Shown piece by piece: positions 16,868 through 26,359 of a stretch of 53,956 nt of DNA (the first letter of the stretch is position 1; each line of letters begins with the position of its first letter). The notes under the pieces were generated by a model. It saw only the letters and a list, made by a program, of their open reading frames with translations. It had not been told where the DNA came from and searched no databases. The DNA is from Allobrachymonas sp. (GTDB taxonomy: Bacteria > Pseudomonadota > Gammaproteobacteria > Burkholderiales > Burkholderiaceae). Position numbers and translations under genes: made by a program. The stretch covers positions 1 through 53,956 of the forward strand of contig JAUMXD010000001.1 of assembly GCA_030529305.1 (NCBI GenBank). Reading direction: 5' to 3'.

Positions 16868-19084
16868 ATGCAGCCCAGTCCCGCCCAGCCTTTTGATGAC
16901 GCCAACAGCGCCACTGCCATGCAAGCGCTGTGGCAGCAAGTGCAGCAGGTGTTTGCGCCCGATGGGGTATTGGCACAGGGCAATGCGGGCTACCGCCCGC
17001 GCGCCGATCAATTGCGCATGGCCCAGGCCGTGACGCGCGCCATTTGCAGCAACGGCGTGGCCGTGATCGAAGCGGGCACGGGCGTGGGCAAAACCTTTGC
17101 CTATCTAATCCCTACCCTGCTCAGCGGCGAGCGCGCGCTGGTTTCTACCGCTACCAAAACTTTGCAAGACCAGCTGTTTGCGCGCGACCTGCCCTACCTG
17201 TGCCAATTGCTGGGCCTGCCCGTGCGCATCGCTCTGCTCAAGGGGCGCAGCAGCTACCTTTGCCCCCATCGGCTGGACCAGGCCCGCGCTCATCCGGCCA
17301 TGCACGGCGCGACCATGCTGCACACACTCACGCGCATCGAGCGTTTTGCCCAAACCACCACCAGCGGCGACTTGGCTGAGTTAAGCGGCCTGGACGAGCG
17401 CTCGCCCGTCATCCCTATCGTTACTTCCACGCGCGAAAACTGCCTGGGCAACCAATGCCCCGCCTTCAAGCGTTGCCACGTGCACCACGCGCGCCGTCAG
17501 GCGCTGGCGGCCGATATTGTCGTCATCAACCATCACCTGTTTTTTGCCGACCTGGCCGTGCGCGAATCGGGCATGGCCGAACTGCTGCCCAGCGTGCACA
17601 CCGTCGTCTTTGACGAGGCGCATCAACTCAACGCCATTGGCGTGCAGTTTTTAGGCAAGCAGCTCAGCACCGGGCACTTTTTCGAATTCAGCCGCGACCT
17701 GCTGGCCGGTGGCCTGGAGCATGCCCGCGGCCTGGCCGAATGGCCGCAGATCAGCCAGCAGATCGAACAAGGCGCACGCAACTGGCGACTGGTGGCGGCC
17801 GAACTGGCGCATGGCAAATGGGGCTGGCATGGCGATGTGCCCGATGGCATCAGCAACGCCGCACAGTGGAAGGCCGCGCTGCAAGCCTTGTCAGCCGCTG
17901 TGACCGCTGCCAGCGAAGCGCTGGATACCGTGACCGAACTTGCCCCCGACCTGCAACGCCTGTACGAACGCGCCCAGGCCCTGCTCGCGCGCATCGCCTT
18001 GTTCGAGCAGCCCCGCCCGCCCGAAACCGTGCGCTGGATGGACGTGAGCAACAGCCTGCGTCTGGCCCAATCACCGCTGGACATTGCCGCCACCGTGCGC
18101 CACACCCTGTTGCGCCTGCCAGAGCTAGACAATGCCGCTGCGCCTGATGCGGCAAGCGCGCCCAATTCTGCGGCCAGCCGTGCACACTCATGCGACGCCC
18201 ATCACGATGCTGGCTTTGAAGCGGGAAACTGCACGGAAAACGATTCCAAAGAGAACGCTGAACAACAGACCCCGCGGCGCGCCTGGATCTTTACCTCGGC
18301 CACGCTGGGGGACGAGCCGCAACTGCGCTGGTTCACCGAGCCCTGCGGACTGCTCAGCATGCCCACCCTGCAAGTCGCCAGCCCTTTTGCCTACGCCAAG
18401 CACGCCAGCCTGTTCGTGCCCAATTTGCCGCCGCCCAACGACCCCGCCCACCCCAACCACATCGCGCAACTCGCGGCTGAAGGCGCCCAACTGCTGGGCG
18501 GGCGCACCCTGGTGCTGACCACCACTCTGCGCAGCCTGCGCCTGATTGGCGATCAATTGCGCGAACAGTTTGGCGACGAAGGCGAGCTGGAAATACTGGT
18601 GCAAGGGGAATCTACCAAGCGACGGCTGACCGAGCGCTTTCGCCAAGGCAGTGCCCACAGCAGCCAACGCGGCTGCGTGCTGGTGGCCTCGGCCTCGTTT
18701 TGGGAAGGGGTGGACATCCCCGGCGACGCCTTGCAATTGGTGGTGATCGACAAGCTGCCCTTTCCCCCGCCCAACGACCCCGTGGTGCAAGCCCGTGCCG
18801 AGCGCTTAAAAAGCCAGGGCCGCAACCCCTTTATGCACTACCACCTGCCCGAAGCGGCCGTGGCCCTTAAGCAAGGTGCTGGGCGGCTGATTCGCCACGA
18901 AAACGACCGCGGCATTCTGGTGATTGGCGACAGCCGCCTGCACAGCATGAGCTACGGCACACGCCTGCTCGCCGCCCTGCCCCCCATGCAACGGCTAGGC
19001 AGCCACGCCGACTTTGTGCGCAAACTGCAAGAGCTCAATGCCCTGCGGGACGCCGAATCAAGCAGCGCGAACGAATCCGAATAA
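16868..19084 (+). CDS. DinG/YoaA-family ATP-dependent DNA helicase (XPD-like, Fe-S)
   Basis: Superfamily 2, 5'-3' type helicase of the XPD/DinG group, acting on damaged or structured DNA. It has 738 residues. Walker A is GTGVGKT (70-76) and the DEAH box is at 249-252. Four cysteines (132, 192, 197, 203) lie between them and fit the [4Fe-4S] cluster of this group. The C-terminal helicase half carries TSATLGD, SASFWEGVDIPGD and a late GAGRLIRH (motif VI). A segment of about 60 residues before TSATLG (about 415-475) is low-complexity and looks like a disordered insertion. It resembles YoaA more than DinG in the N-terminal region, but I do not fix a symbol. The gene is convergent with bamD. Confidence 0.88.
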   Translation: MQPSPAQPFDDANSATAMQALWQQVQQVFAPDGVLAQGNAGYRPRADQLRMAQAVTRAICSNGVAVIEAGTGVGKTFAYLIPTLLSGERALVSTATKTLQDQLFARDLPYLCQLLGLPVRIALLKGRSSYLCPHRLDQARAHPAMHGATMLHTLTRIERFAQTTTSGDLAELSGLDERSPVIPIVTSTRENCLGNQCPAFKRCHVHHARRQALAADIVVINHHLFFADLAVRESGMAELLPSVHTVVFDEAHQLNAIGVQFLGKQLSTGHFFEFSRDLLAGGLEHARGLAEWPQISQQIEQGARNWRLVAAELAHGKWGWHGDVPDGISNAAQWKAALQALSAAVTAASEALDTVTELAPDLQRLYERAQALLARIALFEQPRPPETVRWMDVSNSLRLAQSPLDIAATVRHTLLRLPELDNAAAPDAASAPNSAASRAHSCDAHHDAGFEAGNCTENDSKENAEQQTPRRAWIFTSATLGDEPQLRWFTEPCGLLSMPTLQVASPFAYAKHASLFVPNLPPPNDPAHPNHIAQLAAEGAQLLGGRTLVLTTTLRSLRLIGDQLREQFGDEGELEILVQGESTKRRLTERFRQGSAHSSQRGCVLVASASFWEGVDIPGDALQLVVIDKLPFPPPNDPVVQARAERLKSQGRNPFMHYHLPEAAVALKQGAGRLIRHENDRGILVIGDSRLHSMSYGTRLLAALPPMQRLGSHADFVRKLQELNALRDAESSSANESE

Positions 19085-19268
19085 TGCTTGCGGCACAGCG
19101 CAGGCAGCAAGCAAACTCGCTTTGGATGACAGTTTGCGCACGACTTACACAGCATGCAGCCAGAACAAGCGTGCAAGGCCGCAACATGACATCAACCGAT
19201 ACCGCGTATGCTGCGCGCCAAGCTGCAGCATTTGCCACCAGCCATCTAGCAACAAGCTGCCCATGAAA

Positions 19269-19296
19269 AAAGCGACGCCGTTTCGGGCGTCGCTTT
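19269..19296 (-). terminator. Terminator shared by bamD and the convergent helicase gene
   Basis: Perfect 11-bp stem AAAGCGACGCC / GGCGTCGCTTT with a 6-base loop. On the minus strand it runs into six Ts followed by CATGG, a classical intrinsic terminator 64 bases after bamD. In the plus direction the tail (TTTCTGTTC) is weaker but could serve the helicase gene. Confidence 0.8.
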
Positions 19297-19360
19297 CTGT
19301 TCAGTGTGGTTTGGCGAATAAAGGCTTCAAGCGCTTTATGCTTTTAACCAGCCTGTGTGC

Positions 19361-20191
19361 TCACCAAAGCTGCCACCACGATTTGGGCTTGCCCGTGTAG
19401 GGCTTGCTCAGGTAAGGGCTTTCGGGGAAGTTGGTTTTGAGCACGCGCAAGGCATCATCACGCGGTTGGGCCAGCCCCAAGGCGTCGTACGACTGGGCCA
19501 GAATCGCCAGCGCCTTTTCCTGCGAGGGCGTGCCGTCGTAGTTGCTGACCGTATTCTGCGCACGGTTGATGGCCGCCACGTAAGCGCCCTGCTTGTAGTA
19601 GTAGGTGGCAATGGCCAGTTCCGACTCCGCCACAGCATTGGCGATGTAGTTCATGCGGCGGCGCGCGTCTGATGCGTAGCGCGACTGCGGATAGCGCGTA
19701 ACGACCTGTTTGAAGGCATCAAACGATTCCTTGGCCGCTTGCTGGTCGCGCTCGGTCAGCCCTTGATTGGACAAGAAAGACAGCCAGCCGCCCGTGGAAC
19801 CGTTGAAGTTGACCACGCCTTTGAGGTAATAGGCGTAATCCAGCGCCGGGCTGGCCGGGTTCAGGCGGATGAAGCGATCCAGCGTGGCGTTGGCCTCGTC
19901 ATACTCGGTGTTTTGGTATTGCGCGTAGGCTTTTTCCAACTGTGCCTGCTGCGCCAGCGTGGTGCCCGCAGCGCGGCCTTCGAGCACGTTGTACAACTCC
20001 ACCGCGCGGTCATAGCCGCCCGAATTGCGCTCCTCGCGCGCCTCGCTGTAAATGCGGTTGTTGCTCCAGCCAGCGGTTTTTTCCTGCGTTGTGCGCGGGG
20101 CGGAACACCCGGCCAAACCTGCCGCCAATACGGCTACCGCTACCGAGGCCACCCAGGCAGAGGATGGACGCGCACCTTTGGATGTGTTCAT
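19361..20191 (-). CDS. bamD: Outer membrane assembly lipoprotein BamD
   Basis: Essential lipoprotein of the BAM complex that recognises substrates and contacts BamA POTRA5. It has 276 residues. The lipoprotein signal peptide has lipobox LAGC with Cys29. TPR-type helices follow over about 55-260, with YNVLEGRAAGTT, AYYLKGVVNF and RYPQSRYASDARRRM as in the BamD/ComL family. The ATG at 20191 has AGGAA upstream; a longer frame reaching 20299 would put 36 residues before the signal peptide and covers the promoter. It is divergent from rluD, an arrangement also known from enterobacteria. Confidence 0.95.
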   Translation of the reverse strand: MNTSKGARPSSAWVASVAVAVLAAGLAGCSAPRTTQEKTAGWSNNRIYSEAREERNSGGYDRAVELYNVLEGRAAGTTLAQQAQLEKAYAQYQNTEYDEANATLDRFIRLNPASPALDYAYYLKGVVNFNGSTGGWLSFLSNQGLTERDQQAAKESFDAFKQVVTRYPQSRYASDARRRMNYIANAVAESELAIATYYYKQGAYVAAINRAQNTVSNYDGTPSQEKALAILAQSYDALGLAQPRDDALRVLKTNFPESPYLSKPYTGKPKSWWQLW

Positions 20192-20222
20192 GAATTGTTC
20201 CTGCTCAGCAAAAAACCGGCTC

Positions 20223-20228
20223 ATTATA
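20223..20228 (-). promoter_or_regulatory. bamD promoter -10 element
   Basis: Consensus TATAAT on the minus strand, about 30 bases upstream of the bamD ATG, giving a short leader. No good -35 hexamer is visible at 16-18 bases, so an activator or other features may be needed. Confidence 0.45.
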
Positions 20229-20298
20229 GTAATCTGCTTATTGATATGAGTCTTGGCCGTCTTGTTGCGCTCACTCAAAAACACTCTTTTTCCAGGCA

Positions 20299-20328
20299 TT
20301 GCGCATCATCGATTTTTGCTTTTACAAC
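20299..20328 (+). promoter_or_regulatory. Possible rluD promoter
   Basis: TTGCGC (20299-20304), 18-base spacer, TACAAC (20323-20328), placing a start about 40 bases before the rluD ATG. Both hexamers deviate from consensus. Confidence 0.3.
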
Positions 20329-20375
20329 CGCCGTGCTCATTGGGCCATTTTCATTGACTCACTCTCTGCTTCGTC

Positions 20376-21413
20376 ATGATTGCAAACATCCCTCCAGCCA
20401 CAAACCCCATTGACGACGGCAGCATATTCGATACCGCAGCAGAAGCAGAAATCCGCGAGCTACTGGTCATCAACAACGCCGACCACGGCCAGCGGCTGGA
20501 TCGTTTTTTGGCGCAGCAAGTGAGCGAGTTTTCGCGCAGCCATTTGCAGCAGCTGATTGCAGAAGGCCTGCTGCTGCGCAACGGCCAGCCCTGCACCAAG
20601 GCGGCCACACGCCTGCAAGTGGGCGACCGGTTGGCGCTCACGCTGCGCGACACCGCCCAATCCAACGCCTTTGTGCCGCAAGACATTGCCATTGATGTGG
20701 TGCATGCAGACGCGCACCTGCTCGTCATCAACAAACCGGCCGGGCTGGTGGTACACCCCGCGCCCGGCAACTGGAGCGGCACCCTGCTCAACGCCTTGCT
20801 GCATCACTACCCCGAATCGGCCCAGTTGCCGCGCGGCGGCATCGTGCACCGGCTGGATAAAGACACCAGCGGCCTCATGGTGGTGGGCCGCACTCGATCT
20901 GCCTGCGATGCCCTGGTGCAGCAAATCGCCGCACGCAGCGTGCAGCGCGAATACTGGGCGCTGGCGCACGGGCACTGGCGGCACCCGGCCGGGCAACCCG
21001 TGCGGGTAGAAGCAGCCATTGGCCGCGACCCGCGCAACCGCTTGCGCATGGCCGTAGTTGATTTGCAGCGCCAGCCCGGCAAAGAGGCCCGCACCGATTT
21101 CACCCTGCTGGGCAACAGCATCGCTGCCGGTACGCCCGCCTGCTGGGTTCATGCCAAATTGCACACGGGGCGCACGCACCAGATTCGCGTGCACATGCAG
21201 CACCTGGGCCACCCCTTGCTGGCCGATGCCACTTACGGCGGCGCGCCTGCCTGGGGCCTGCAGCGGCAGGCGTTGCACGCCTTTCGCCTGAGTTTGCAGC
21301 ACCCCACCACAGGCCAGACGCTACAATGCGAGGCCGCTTTGCCGCCCGACTTGCAAAGCGCCATCACGGCCATGGGCCTGGCTGCGCCGCCCACACACGC
21401 TGCCCTTGATTGA
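20376..21413 (+). CDS. rluD: 23S rRNA pseudouridine synthase RluD
   Basis: Modifies uridines 1911, 1915 and 1917 of 23S rRNA helix 69 (E. coli numbering, by family). It has 345 residues. An S4 RNA-binding domain lies at about 35-95, and a catalytic domain begins at IDVVHADAHLLVINKPAGLVVHP. The active-site motif HRLDKDTSGL holds the catalytic Asp161, and TGRTHQIRVHMQHLGHPLLAD is further on. The first 25 residues are not conserved. It is divergent from bamD. The pgeF (yfiH) gene that often follows rluD is absent; scpB comes next after 105 bases. Confidence 0.93.
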   Translation: MIANIPPATNPIDDGSIFDTAAEAEIRELLVINNADHGQRLDRFLAQQVSEFSRSHLQQLIAEGLLLRNGQPCTKAATRLQVGDRLALTLRDTAQSNAFVPQDIAIDVVHADAHLLVINKPAGLVVHPAPGNWSGTLLNALLHHYPESAQLPRGGIVHRLDKDTSGLMVVGRTRSACDALVQQIAARSVQREYWALAHGHWRHPAGQPVRVEAAIGRDPRNRLRMAVVDLQRQPGKEARTDFTLLGNSIAAGTPACWVHAKLHTGRTHQIRVHMQHLGHPLLADATYGGAPAWGLQRQALHAFRLSLQHPTTGQTLQCEAALPPDLQSAITAMGLAAPPTHAALD

Positions 21414-21518
21414 CCGCCTCAAAACCGCCTGTATGGCCCTGCATCGCTTCGACGATGCTTTGAGCTGCAGGCCCGCCCAGATGCATGCAAGCAACCTGCA
21501 TGGAGCACATCACCCCCT

Positions 21519-22442
21519 ATGGAAACAACGGACTTCACGCAAACCAAGCGCATTCTCGAAGCCGCCATTCTGTGCGCGCCGCAGCCCTTGCCCATGCGCG
21601 ACTTGCGCACCCTGCTGCAAGATACGCTAGAAGCCAGCGAGATTGAACAGCTGCTGCACGAAATCGCACAAGAGTGGGAACACAAAGGCCTGGAGCTGGT
21701 ATCGGTCGCCAGTGGCTGGCGCTTTCAAACCCGGCCCGAGATGCGCGATCACCTCGATCACCTCTACCCCGAAAAGCCGCCCAAATACAGCCGAGCCATT
21801 CTTGAAACGCTGGCCATCATCGCTTACCGGCAACCCGTTACGCGCGGCGATATTGAAGACATTCGCGGCGTCACGGTCAACTCTGCCCTCATCAAGCAGC
21901 TTGAAGAGCGCGGCTGGGTCGAAACCGTAGGCCACCGCCCCACCGTGGGCCGCCCCGAGCTGCTGGCCACCACCAAACAGTTTCTGGATGACATGGGGCT
22001 GGCATCGCTCTCGCAACTGCCGCAAATCGCCCCCGATGAAGCTGCTGCTTTGCTGGAAGAGCTGGCCGAATCCCAAGCGGCCGCCCTTGCCCCCGAGCAC
22101 GACCCGCGCCAAACCGAGCTGGAACTGCCCACGCAAACAGACGCTGAATCGAACGAGGCAATCCAAGACGAAACAACTTCGGATGAAACAACCCAGCAGC
22201 CATCTGCTGAAGCCAACACATTGGGGAAAGCCAATCAAGCCGACGAGGAAGACAGCACGGATCCAACCACCGGTTCGGCAAACAAGCTGCCCACCGCAAT
22301 AGACCAAGAGGAAGCTGTTGCCGAAGAGCACAGCAGCGCCGCCAACGAATCTATATCAGAAGCCCAAACAGAATCCCCTGCCGAGCACGGCCCCACCCCA
22401 TCGGCCACCAGCAACGAAACAGACAACAACCATGCAGCCTGA
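21519..22442 (+). CDS. scpB: Segregation and condensation protein ScpB with acidic tail
   Basis: Kleisin partner protein of the SMC-ScpAB condensin that organises the chromosome. It has 307 residues. Two winged-helix domains fill about 1-185, with [28 protein letters not shown] and [18 protein letters not shown], the family hallmarks. From about residue 190 to the end the protein is low-complexity and acidic (Glu/Thr/Ser/Ala) and looks disordered. scpA is not in the window. The last 11 bases overlap rluB, so the two are translationally coupled. Confidence 0.93.
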   Translation: METTDFTQTKRILEAAILCAPQPLPMRDLRTLLQDTLEASEIEQLLHEIAQEWEHKGLELVSVASGWRFQTRPEMRDHLDHLYPEKPPKYSRAILETLAIIAYRQPVTRGDIEDIRGVTVNSALIKQLEERGWVETVGHRPTVGRPELLATTKQFLDDMGLASLSQLPQIAPDEAAALLEELAESQAAALAPEHDPRQTELELPTQTDAESNEAIQDETTSDETTQQPSAEANTLGKANQADEEDSTDPTTGSANKLPTAIDQEEAVAEEHSSAANESISEAQTESPAEHGPTPSATSNETDNNHAA

Positions 22443-24207
22443 CCTTTTCGACAATTCCGACAAAAAAGCCGGCCCAGCGTCTGCTGCCACTCCCGCCAAG
22501 GCCAAAATGCCACGCGCCAAAAAAGAGGCCGAGGCAACGGCCAAGCCAGCCCGCAAATCAGCTGCCAGCAAACCCACAGGCCGCAAAACGGCCGCCGCAT
22601 CTACCCAAGCTGCCGCTGGCAAAGCGCCTGGTGCCAAAGCAAAGGCAGGTCAGGCAAGCCAAAAGCCCCAGCGCACTGCCCAAACAGCGCCATCTGAAAC
22701 GGATGACGCGTTGCCCAGCGCAGGCGCAGCACTCAGCGATCTGTTTGCCGCCGTGCAATCGGGCGCTTTTGATGCAGGTATGGATGCCAGCTCGGATGCA
22801 AATATGGATGCAGACAGCGCCAATGCCGTTGCGGATACAGCGCCTACCGCGCCCGACAAGCGCGTGCTGCTACCCGATGCCGATGCACCCAAACTGCACA
22901 AGGTGCTGGCGCAGGCCGGGTTGGGCTCGCGCCTGGAAATGGAACGCCTCATCGCCGAAGGCCGCATCACCGTCAACCACGAAGCAGCCCACGTGGGCCA
23001 ACGCATCCGCCACGGCGACAGCATCCGCATCGACGGTAAGCCTGTGCGCGTGCGCATCGAAGCACCCACGCCGCGCGTGCTCGCTTATCACAAGCCCGTG
23101 GGCGAACTCGTTACGCATGACGACCCCAACAACCGCCCCACCGTTTTTCGCACCCTGCCGCGCCTACCGCAAGGCAAATGGCAGGCCGTCGGCCGATTGG
23201 ACTTGAATACCGAAGGGCTGCTGCTCATCACCAATTCGGGCGAGTTGGCCAACCAGCTCATGCACCCGCGCTTTGGCCTGCAGCGTGAATACGCCGCGCG
23301 TGTGCTGGGTGCACTCACGGAAGAAGAAAAACAGCGCCTGCTGAACGGCATTGAGCTGGAAGACGGCCCTGCCCAATTCATCCAGATCGAAGAAGGCGGT
23401 GGCGAAGGTGCCAATGTGTGGTACCGCGTCACCATCGGCGAAGGGCGCAACCGCGAGGTGCGCCGCATGTTCGAATCGCTGGGCCATGCCGTGAGCCGCC
23501 TCATCCGCATCCGCTACGGCGCCCTGCACCTGCCGCGCGGCCTGCGCCGCGGGCAATGGGTGGAACTGGGGCCGCGCGACACCCAAGCCCTGCTGGATTT
23601 GGCGGGCATGAAAGCCCCAGGCCGCCAGCGCAAAGCCGCTGCGCAGGAACGCCAGCAACAGCAAGCGCGCCGCCGCAACCCCGACCGCAGCAGCGGGCCA
23701 GGCAAAAAGCGTCCGGCAGCCCCAGCCACTGACCGTTTTAGCCGCTCTGATCGTTCTGGCCGCTCCGGCCATGCCGGTGGCTTTGGCGATTTCGACAACC
23801 GCAGCGATCGCATGGATCGGCGCAGTGGCTCTCGCACAAATCAGCGTGCAGAGGCATACAACAGCAGCGGATATGCCCGCGGCTACACCGACGAATACGG
23901 TGACAAGCGCAAAAGCCACCGTGCTGCCCCCAACCGCGGTGGGCGCAACACGGCTCGTGGCGGTGGCAGCGACTACGCCAACCCACGCATGCGCGAAGAC
24001 AGAAACTCGCGCGGCGGCAAAACGTCTGGCAACCCAGGTCGCCATGCGGCCTCCACACCAAGCGCCACACGCTTTGGTTATGCCGATAGCCCCGTGCGCC
24101 CCAAACGTGGCGCGCCCACACGCGGCAATCGTTCAAACCAACAGCGTAGCCCAAGCAACAAGCGTTCAGGCGGCAAGCCATCGGGCTTTGGCCGCCGCCG
24201 GGGTTAA
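22432..24207 (+). CDS. rluB: 23S rRNA pseudouridine synthase RluB with long basic extensions
   Basis: Modifies U2605 of 23S rRNA (family assignment). It has 591 residues, about twice the catalytic core. Residues 1-140 are a Lys/Ala-rich tail ([15 protein letters not shown] type). An S4 domain lies at about 148-205. The catalytic domain has [15 protein letters not shown] with Asp257 and [15 protein letters not shown]. From about 400 to the end it is an Arg/Gly/Asn/Ser-rich disordered tail ([20 protein letters not shown]). I start at 22432 (MQPDLFDN); an earlier in-frame ATG lies deep inside scpB and is unlikely. Basic RluB extensions face an acidic ScpB tail in the same operon. Confidence 0.92.
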   Translation: MQPDLFDNSDKKAGPASAATPAKAKMPRAKKEAEATAKPARKSAASKPTGRKTAAASTQAAAGKAPGAKAKAGQASQKPQRTAQTAPSETDDALPSAGAALSDLFAAVQSGAFDAGMDASSDANMDADSANAVADTAPTAPDKRVLLPDADAPKLHKVLAQAGLGSRLEMERLIAEGRITVNHEAAHVGQRIRHGDSIRIDGKPVRVRIEAPTPRVLAYHKPVGELVTHDDPNNRPTVFRTLPRLPQGKWQAVGRLDLNTEGLLLITNSGELANQLMHPRFGLQREYAARVLGALTEEEKQRLLNGIELEDGPAQFIQIEEGGGEGANVWYRVTIGEGRNREVRRMFESLGHAVSRLIRIRYGALHLPRGLRRGQWVELGPRDTQALLDLAGMKAPGRQRKAAAQERQQQQARRRNPDRSSGPGKKRPAAPATDRFSRSDRSGRSGHAGGFGDFDNRSDRMDRRSGSRTNQRAEAYNSSGYARGYTDEYGDKRKSHRAAPNRGGRNTARGGGSDYANPRMREDRNSRGGKTSGNPGRHAASTPSATRFGYADSPVRPKRGAPTRGNRSNQQRSPSNKRSGGKPSGFGRRRG

Positions 24208-24290
24208 GCAAGAGCTAGGTGATAACTACAAGGCAGTTGGCCGATCTGCCTGTGCATGTAATCTGATTGGCATCATTTGATGATTGACGC

Positions 24291-24316
24291 CCGCCAAGGC
24301 CTATGAGCCTTGGCGG
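24291..24316 (+). terminator. Hairpin terminator after rluB
   Basis: Perfect 10-bp stem CCGCCAAGGC / GCCTTGGCGG with a 6-base loop, followed by TTTCGC. The T run is short. It is 83 bases after the rluB stop and likely ends the scpB-rluB message. Confidence 0.6.
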
Positions 24317-24378
24317 TTTCGCACAGGAATGATTTGTGTGAGTCGAGAATGGCGTTTTATCAAGCTTGAAACGGTTGC

Positions 24379-24492
24379 TACAAACCGATATTCACGGCCA
24401 TTTTTCCAAGCTCATCAGTCAGTTGCATTTGAACGGCAGGCACTGCTCCAATAAAAGAAAAGTGGCATCTTTTTTGCTGCAATCGGTTTGTA
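24379..24492. repeat. 114-base segment bounded by 11-bp inverted repeats
   Basis: TACAAACCGAT at 24379-24389 and its exact reverse complement at 24482-24492. No flanking target duplication is visible and the interior does not code. Confidence 0.4.
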
Positions 24493-24653
24493 AACAAAGA
24501 GCTGCTTTTTCATAGACACATGCGGTCAGCCCCCACCACCCTCTAGTGTTTTGATAATCAGCCCTGCGCCCTTGCGCCAAGCCAATCGGCCTCTGCAGCG
24601 GGCTGCCTGATAAGCGTTTTTTGTTTAGAATGAGCGACCTTTCACGCGCCCTG

Positions 24654-24677
24654 CCGCTTGCCTTTGCTGGCAAGCGG
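24654..24677 (+). promoter_or_regulatory. Perfect inverted repeat in the ndk upstream region
   Basis: CCGCTTGCC / GGCAAGCGG, 9 bp with a 6-base loop, 62 bases before the ndk ATG. If transcription starts after TAGAAT at 24626-24631 it forms a leader hairpin; otherwise it could be an operator. It has no T run, so it is not a standard terminator. Confidence 0.4.
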
Positions 24678-24739
24678 TAAAATTCGTGAAAATTCATAGA
24701 GTTGAATTGATTTTTTAAACTTTTTTTCAGGACTTTTTC

Positions 24740-25165
24740 ATGGCTATCGAACGCACTCTCTCCATCATCAAACCCGACGCTGTTGCCAAGAACGTGATCG
24801 GCCAAATCTATTCCCGCTTCGAAGGCGCGGGCCTGAAAATCGTGGCCGCCAAAATGGCCCACCTCTCGCGCCGCGAAGCCGAGGCTTTCTACGCCGTGCA
24901 CAAGGAGCGCCCTTTCTTCAAGGATCTGGTGGACTTCATGGTTTCCGGCCCGGTGATGATTCAGGTGCTCGAAGGTGAAGGCGCCATTGCCAAGAACCGC
25001 GAGCTGATGGGCACCACCGATCCCAAGAAAGCCGACAAGGGCACCATCCGCGCCGACTTTGCCGACAGCATCGACGCCAACGCCGTGCACGGCTCCGACG
25101 CACCCGAAACCGCTGCCGTGGAAGTGGCCTTCTTCTTCCCCGGCATGCAAGTGTTTTCGCGCTAA
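24740..25165 (+). CDS. ndk: Nucleoside diphosphate kinase
   Basis: Exchanges gamma-phosphate between nucleoside triphosphates and diphosphates through a phosphohistidine. It has 141 residues, the usual length. It opens with [15 protein letters not shown], and the active-site motif [10 protein letters not shown] places the phosphorylated histidine at 117. CAGGA precedes the ATG. It stands after a long non-coding leader and is followed by rlmN after 36 bases, so it probably heads the ndk-rlmN-pilW-rodZ-ispG series. Confidence 0.96.
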   Translation: MAIERTLSIIKPDAVAKNVIGQIYSRFEGAGLKIVAAKMAHLSRREAEAFYAVHKERPFFKDLVDFMVSGPVMIQVLEGEGAIAKNRELMGTTDPKKADKGTIRADFADSIDANAVHGSDAPETAAVEVAFFFPGMQVFSR

Positions 25166-25201
25166 GCCCAAGCCATTCATTGGATTGCTTTGCCTGAACG
25201 C

Positions 25202-26359
25202 ATGACGACACCCACGCGCACCCATCTGCTCGGCCTGGATCTGGAAGGGCTGGTGCAGTGGTGCGCGCAACTGGGTGAAAAGCGCTTTCGCGCCACCCAG
25301 TTGTTCCGCTGGATTCACCAAAAAGGCGTGGCCGATTTCGAGCAGATGAGCGACTTGGCCAAGTCGCTGCGCGAAAAACTGGCCCACCACGCCGTCGTAC
25401 AGGCCCTGCCGGTCATCAAGCAGCACATTTCGGCCGATGGCACCATCAAGTGGCTGTTTGACGTGGGCGAAGGCAATGCCGTTGAAACCGTTTTCATCCC
25501 CGAAACCGATCGCGGCACGCTGTGCATCTCGTCGCAAGCGGGTTGTGCCGTGGGCTGCCGCTTTTGCTCCACGGGCCACCAGGGCTTCAGCCGCAATCTG
25601 CACACGCACGAAATCGTGGCGCAGCTGTGGTTTGCCGAACATTTTCTGCGTCGCCATTTGCAAACCGAGGAGCGCGTCATCTCCAACGTGGTGATGATGG
25701 GCATGGGCGAGCCGCTGCAAAACTACGGCGAGTTGATTCCTGCGCTCAAAACCATGCTCGACGATCACGCCTACGGCCTGTCGCGCCGGCGTCTCACCGT
25801 TTCCACCTCGGGCGTGGTCTCGCGCATCGACCGCCTGGCGCAAGATTGCCCCGTGGCGTTGGCCGTATCGCTGCACGCCAGCAACGATGCCCTGCGTGAC
25901 AAACTCGTGCCCCTGAACAAGAAATACCCGCTGGCCGAGCTGATGGACGCTTGCCAGCGTTATTTGCAATATGCGCCACGCGACTTCATCACGTTTGAAT
26001 ACGTGATGCTCGACGGCATCAATGACCAGCCGCAGCACGCCAATGAATTGATCGAACTGGTGCGCAACCACGGCACCGGTGCCTGGTGCAAGTTCAACCT
26101 GATTCCGTTCAACCCTTTTCCCAATTCCGACTTGCGCCGATCCCCTGCCAAAACAGTGGATGCTTTTGCCCGCCAGCTCAGCGATGCGGGCATCGTCACC
26201 ACCGTGCGCAAAACGCGCGGCGACGATATCGACGCGGCTTGCGGCCAGCTGGCCGGCGAAGTCAAAGACCGCACCCGTGTGGAAAAACGCATTGTTCTGC
26301 AGCGCCAGCAGGCCTTTGATGCTCAGCCAGCAGAGCAAAAGGAAAAACAACATGCCTAA
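25202..26359 (+). CDS. rlmN: Dual-specificity RNA methyltransferase RlmN
   Basis: Radical-SAM enzyme that adds a C2 methyl group to A2503 of 23S rRNA and A37 of some tRNAs. It has 385 residues. The cluster motif CAVGCRFC is followed by [11 protein letters not shown], the SAM-binding [11 protein letters not shown], and the second conserved cysteine in [13 protein letters not shown] prefer the ATG at 25202; an in-frame TTG four codons earlier (25190) is the alternative. The end overlaps pilW by 8 bases. Confidence 0.95.
   Translation: MTTPTRTHLLGLDLEGLVQWCAQLGEKRFRATQLFRWIHQKGVADFEQMSDLAKSLREKLAHHAVVQALPVIKQHISADGTIKWLFDVGEGNAVETVFIPETDRGTLCISSQAGCAVGCRFCSTGHQGFSRNLHTHEIVAQLWFAEHFLRRHLQTEERVISNVVMMGMGEPLQNYGELIPALKTMLDDHAYGLSRRRLTVSTSGVVSRIDRLAQDCPVALAVSLHASNDALRDKLVPLNKKYPLAELMDACQRYLQYAPRDFITFEYVMLDGINDQPQHANELIELVRNHGTGAWCKFNLIPFNPFPNSDLRRSPAKTVDAFARQLSDAGIVTTVRKTRGDDIDAACGQLAGEVKDRTRVEKRIVLQRQQAFDAQPAEQKEKQHA

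Larger units (their letters stand above)
24208..24739. other. 532-base non-coding region between rluB and ndk
   Basis: Holds the rluB terminator hairpin, an 11-bp inverted repeat pair (24379-24389 / 24482-24492), a possible ndk -10 (TAGAAT, 24626-24631) and a 9-bp leader hairpin before ndk. No gene is supported; a long minus-strand open frame starting here runs antisense through ndk and rlmN and is a shadow. Confidence 0.55.
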
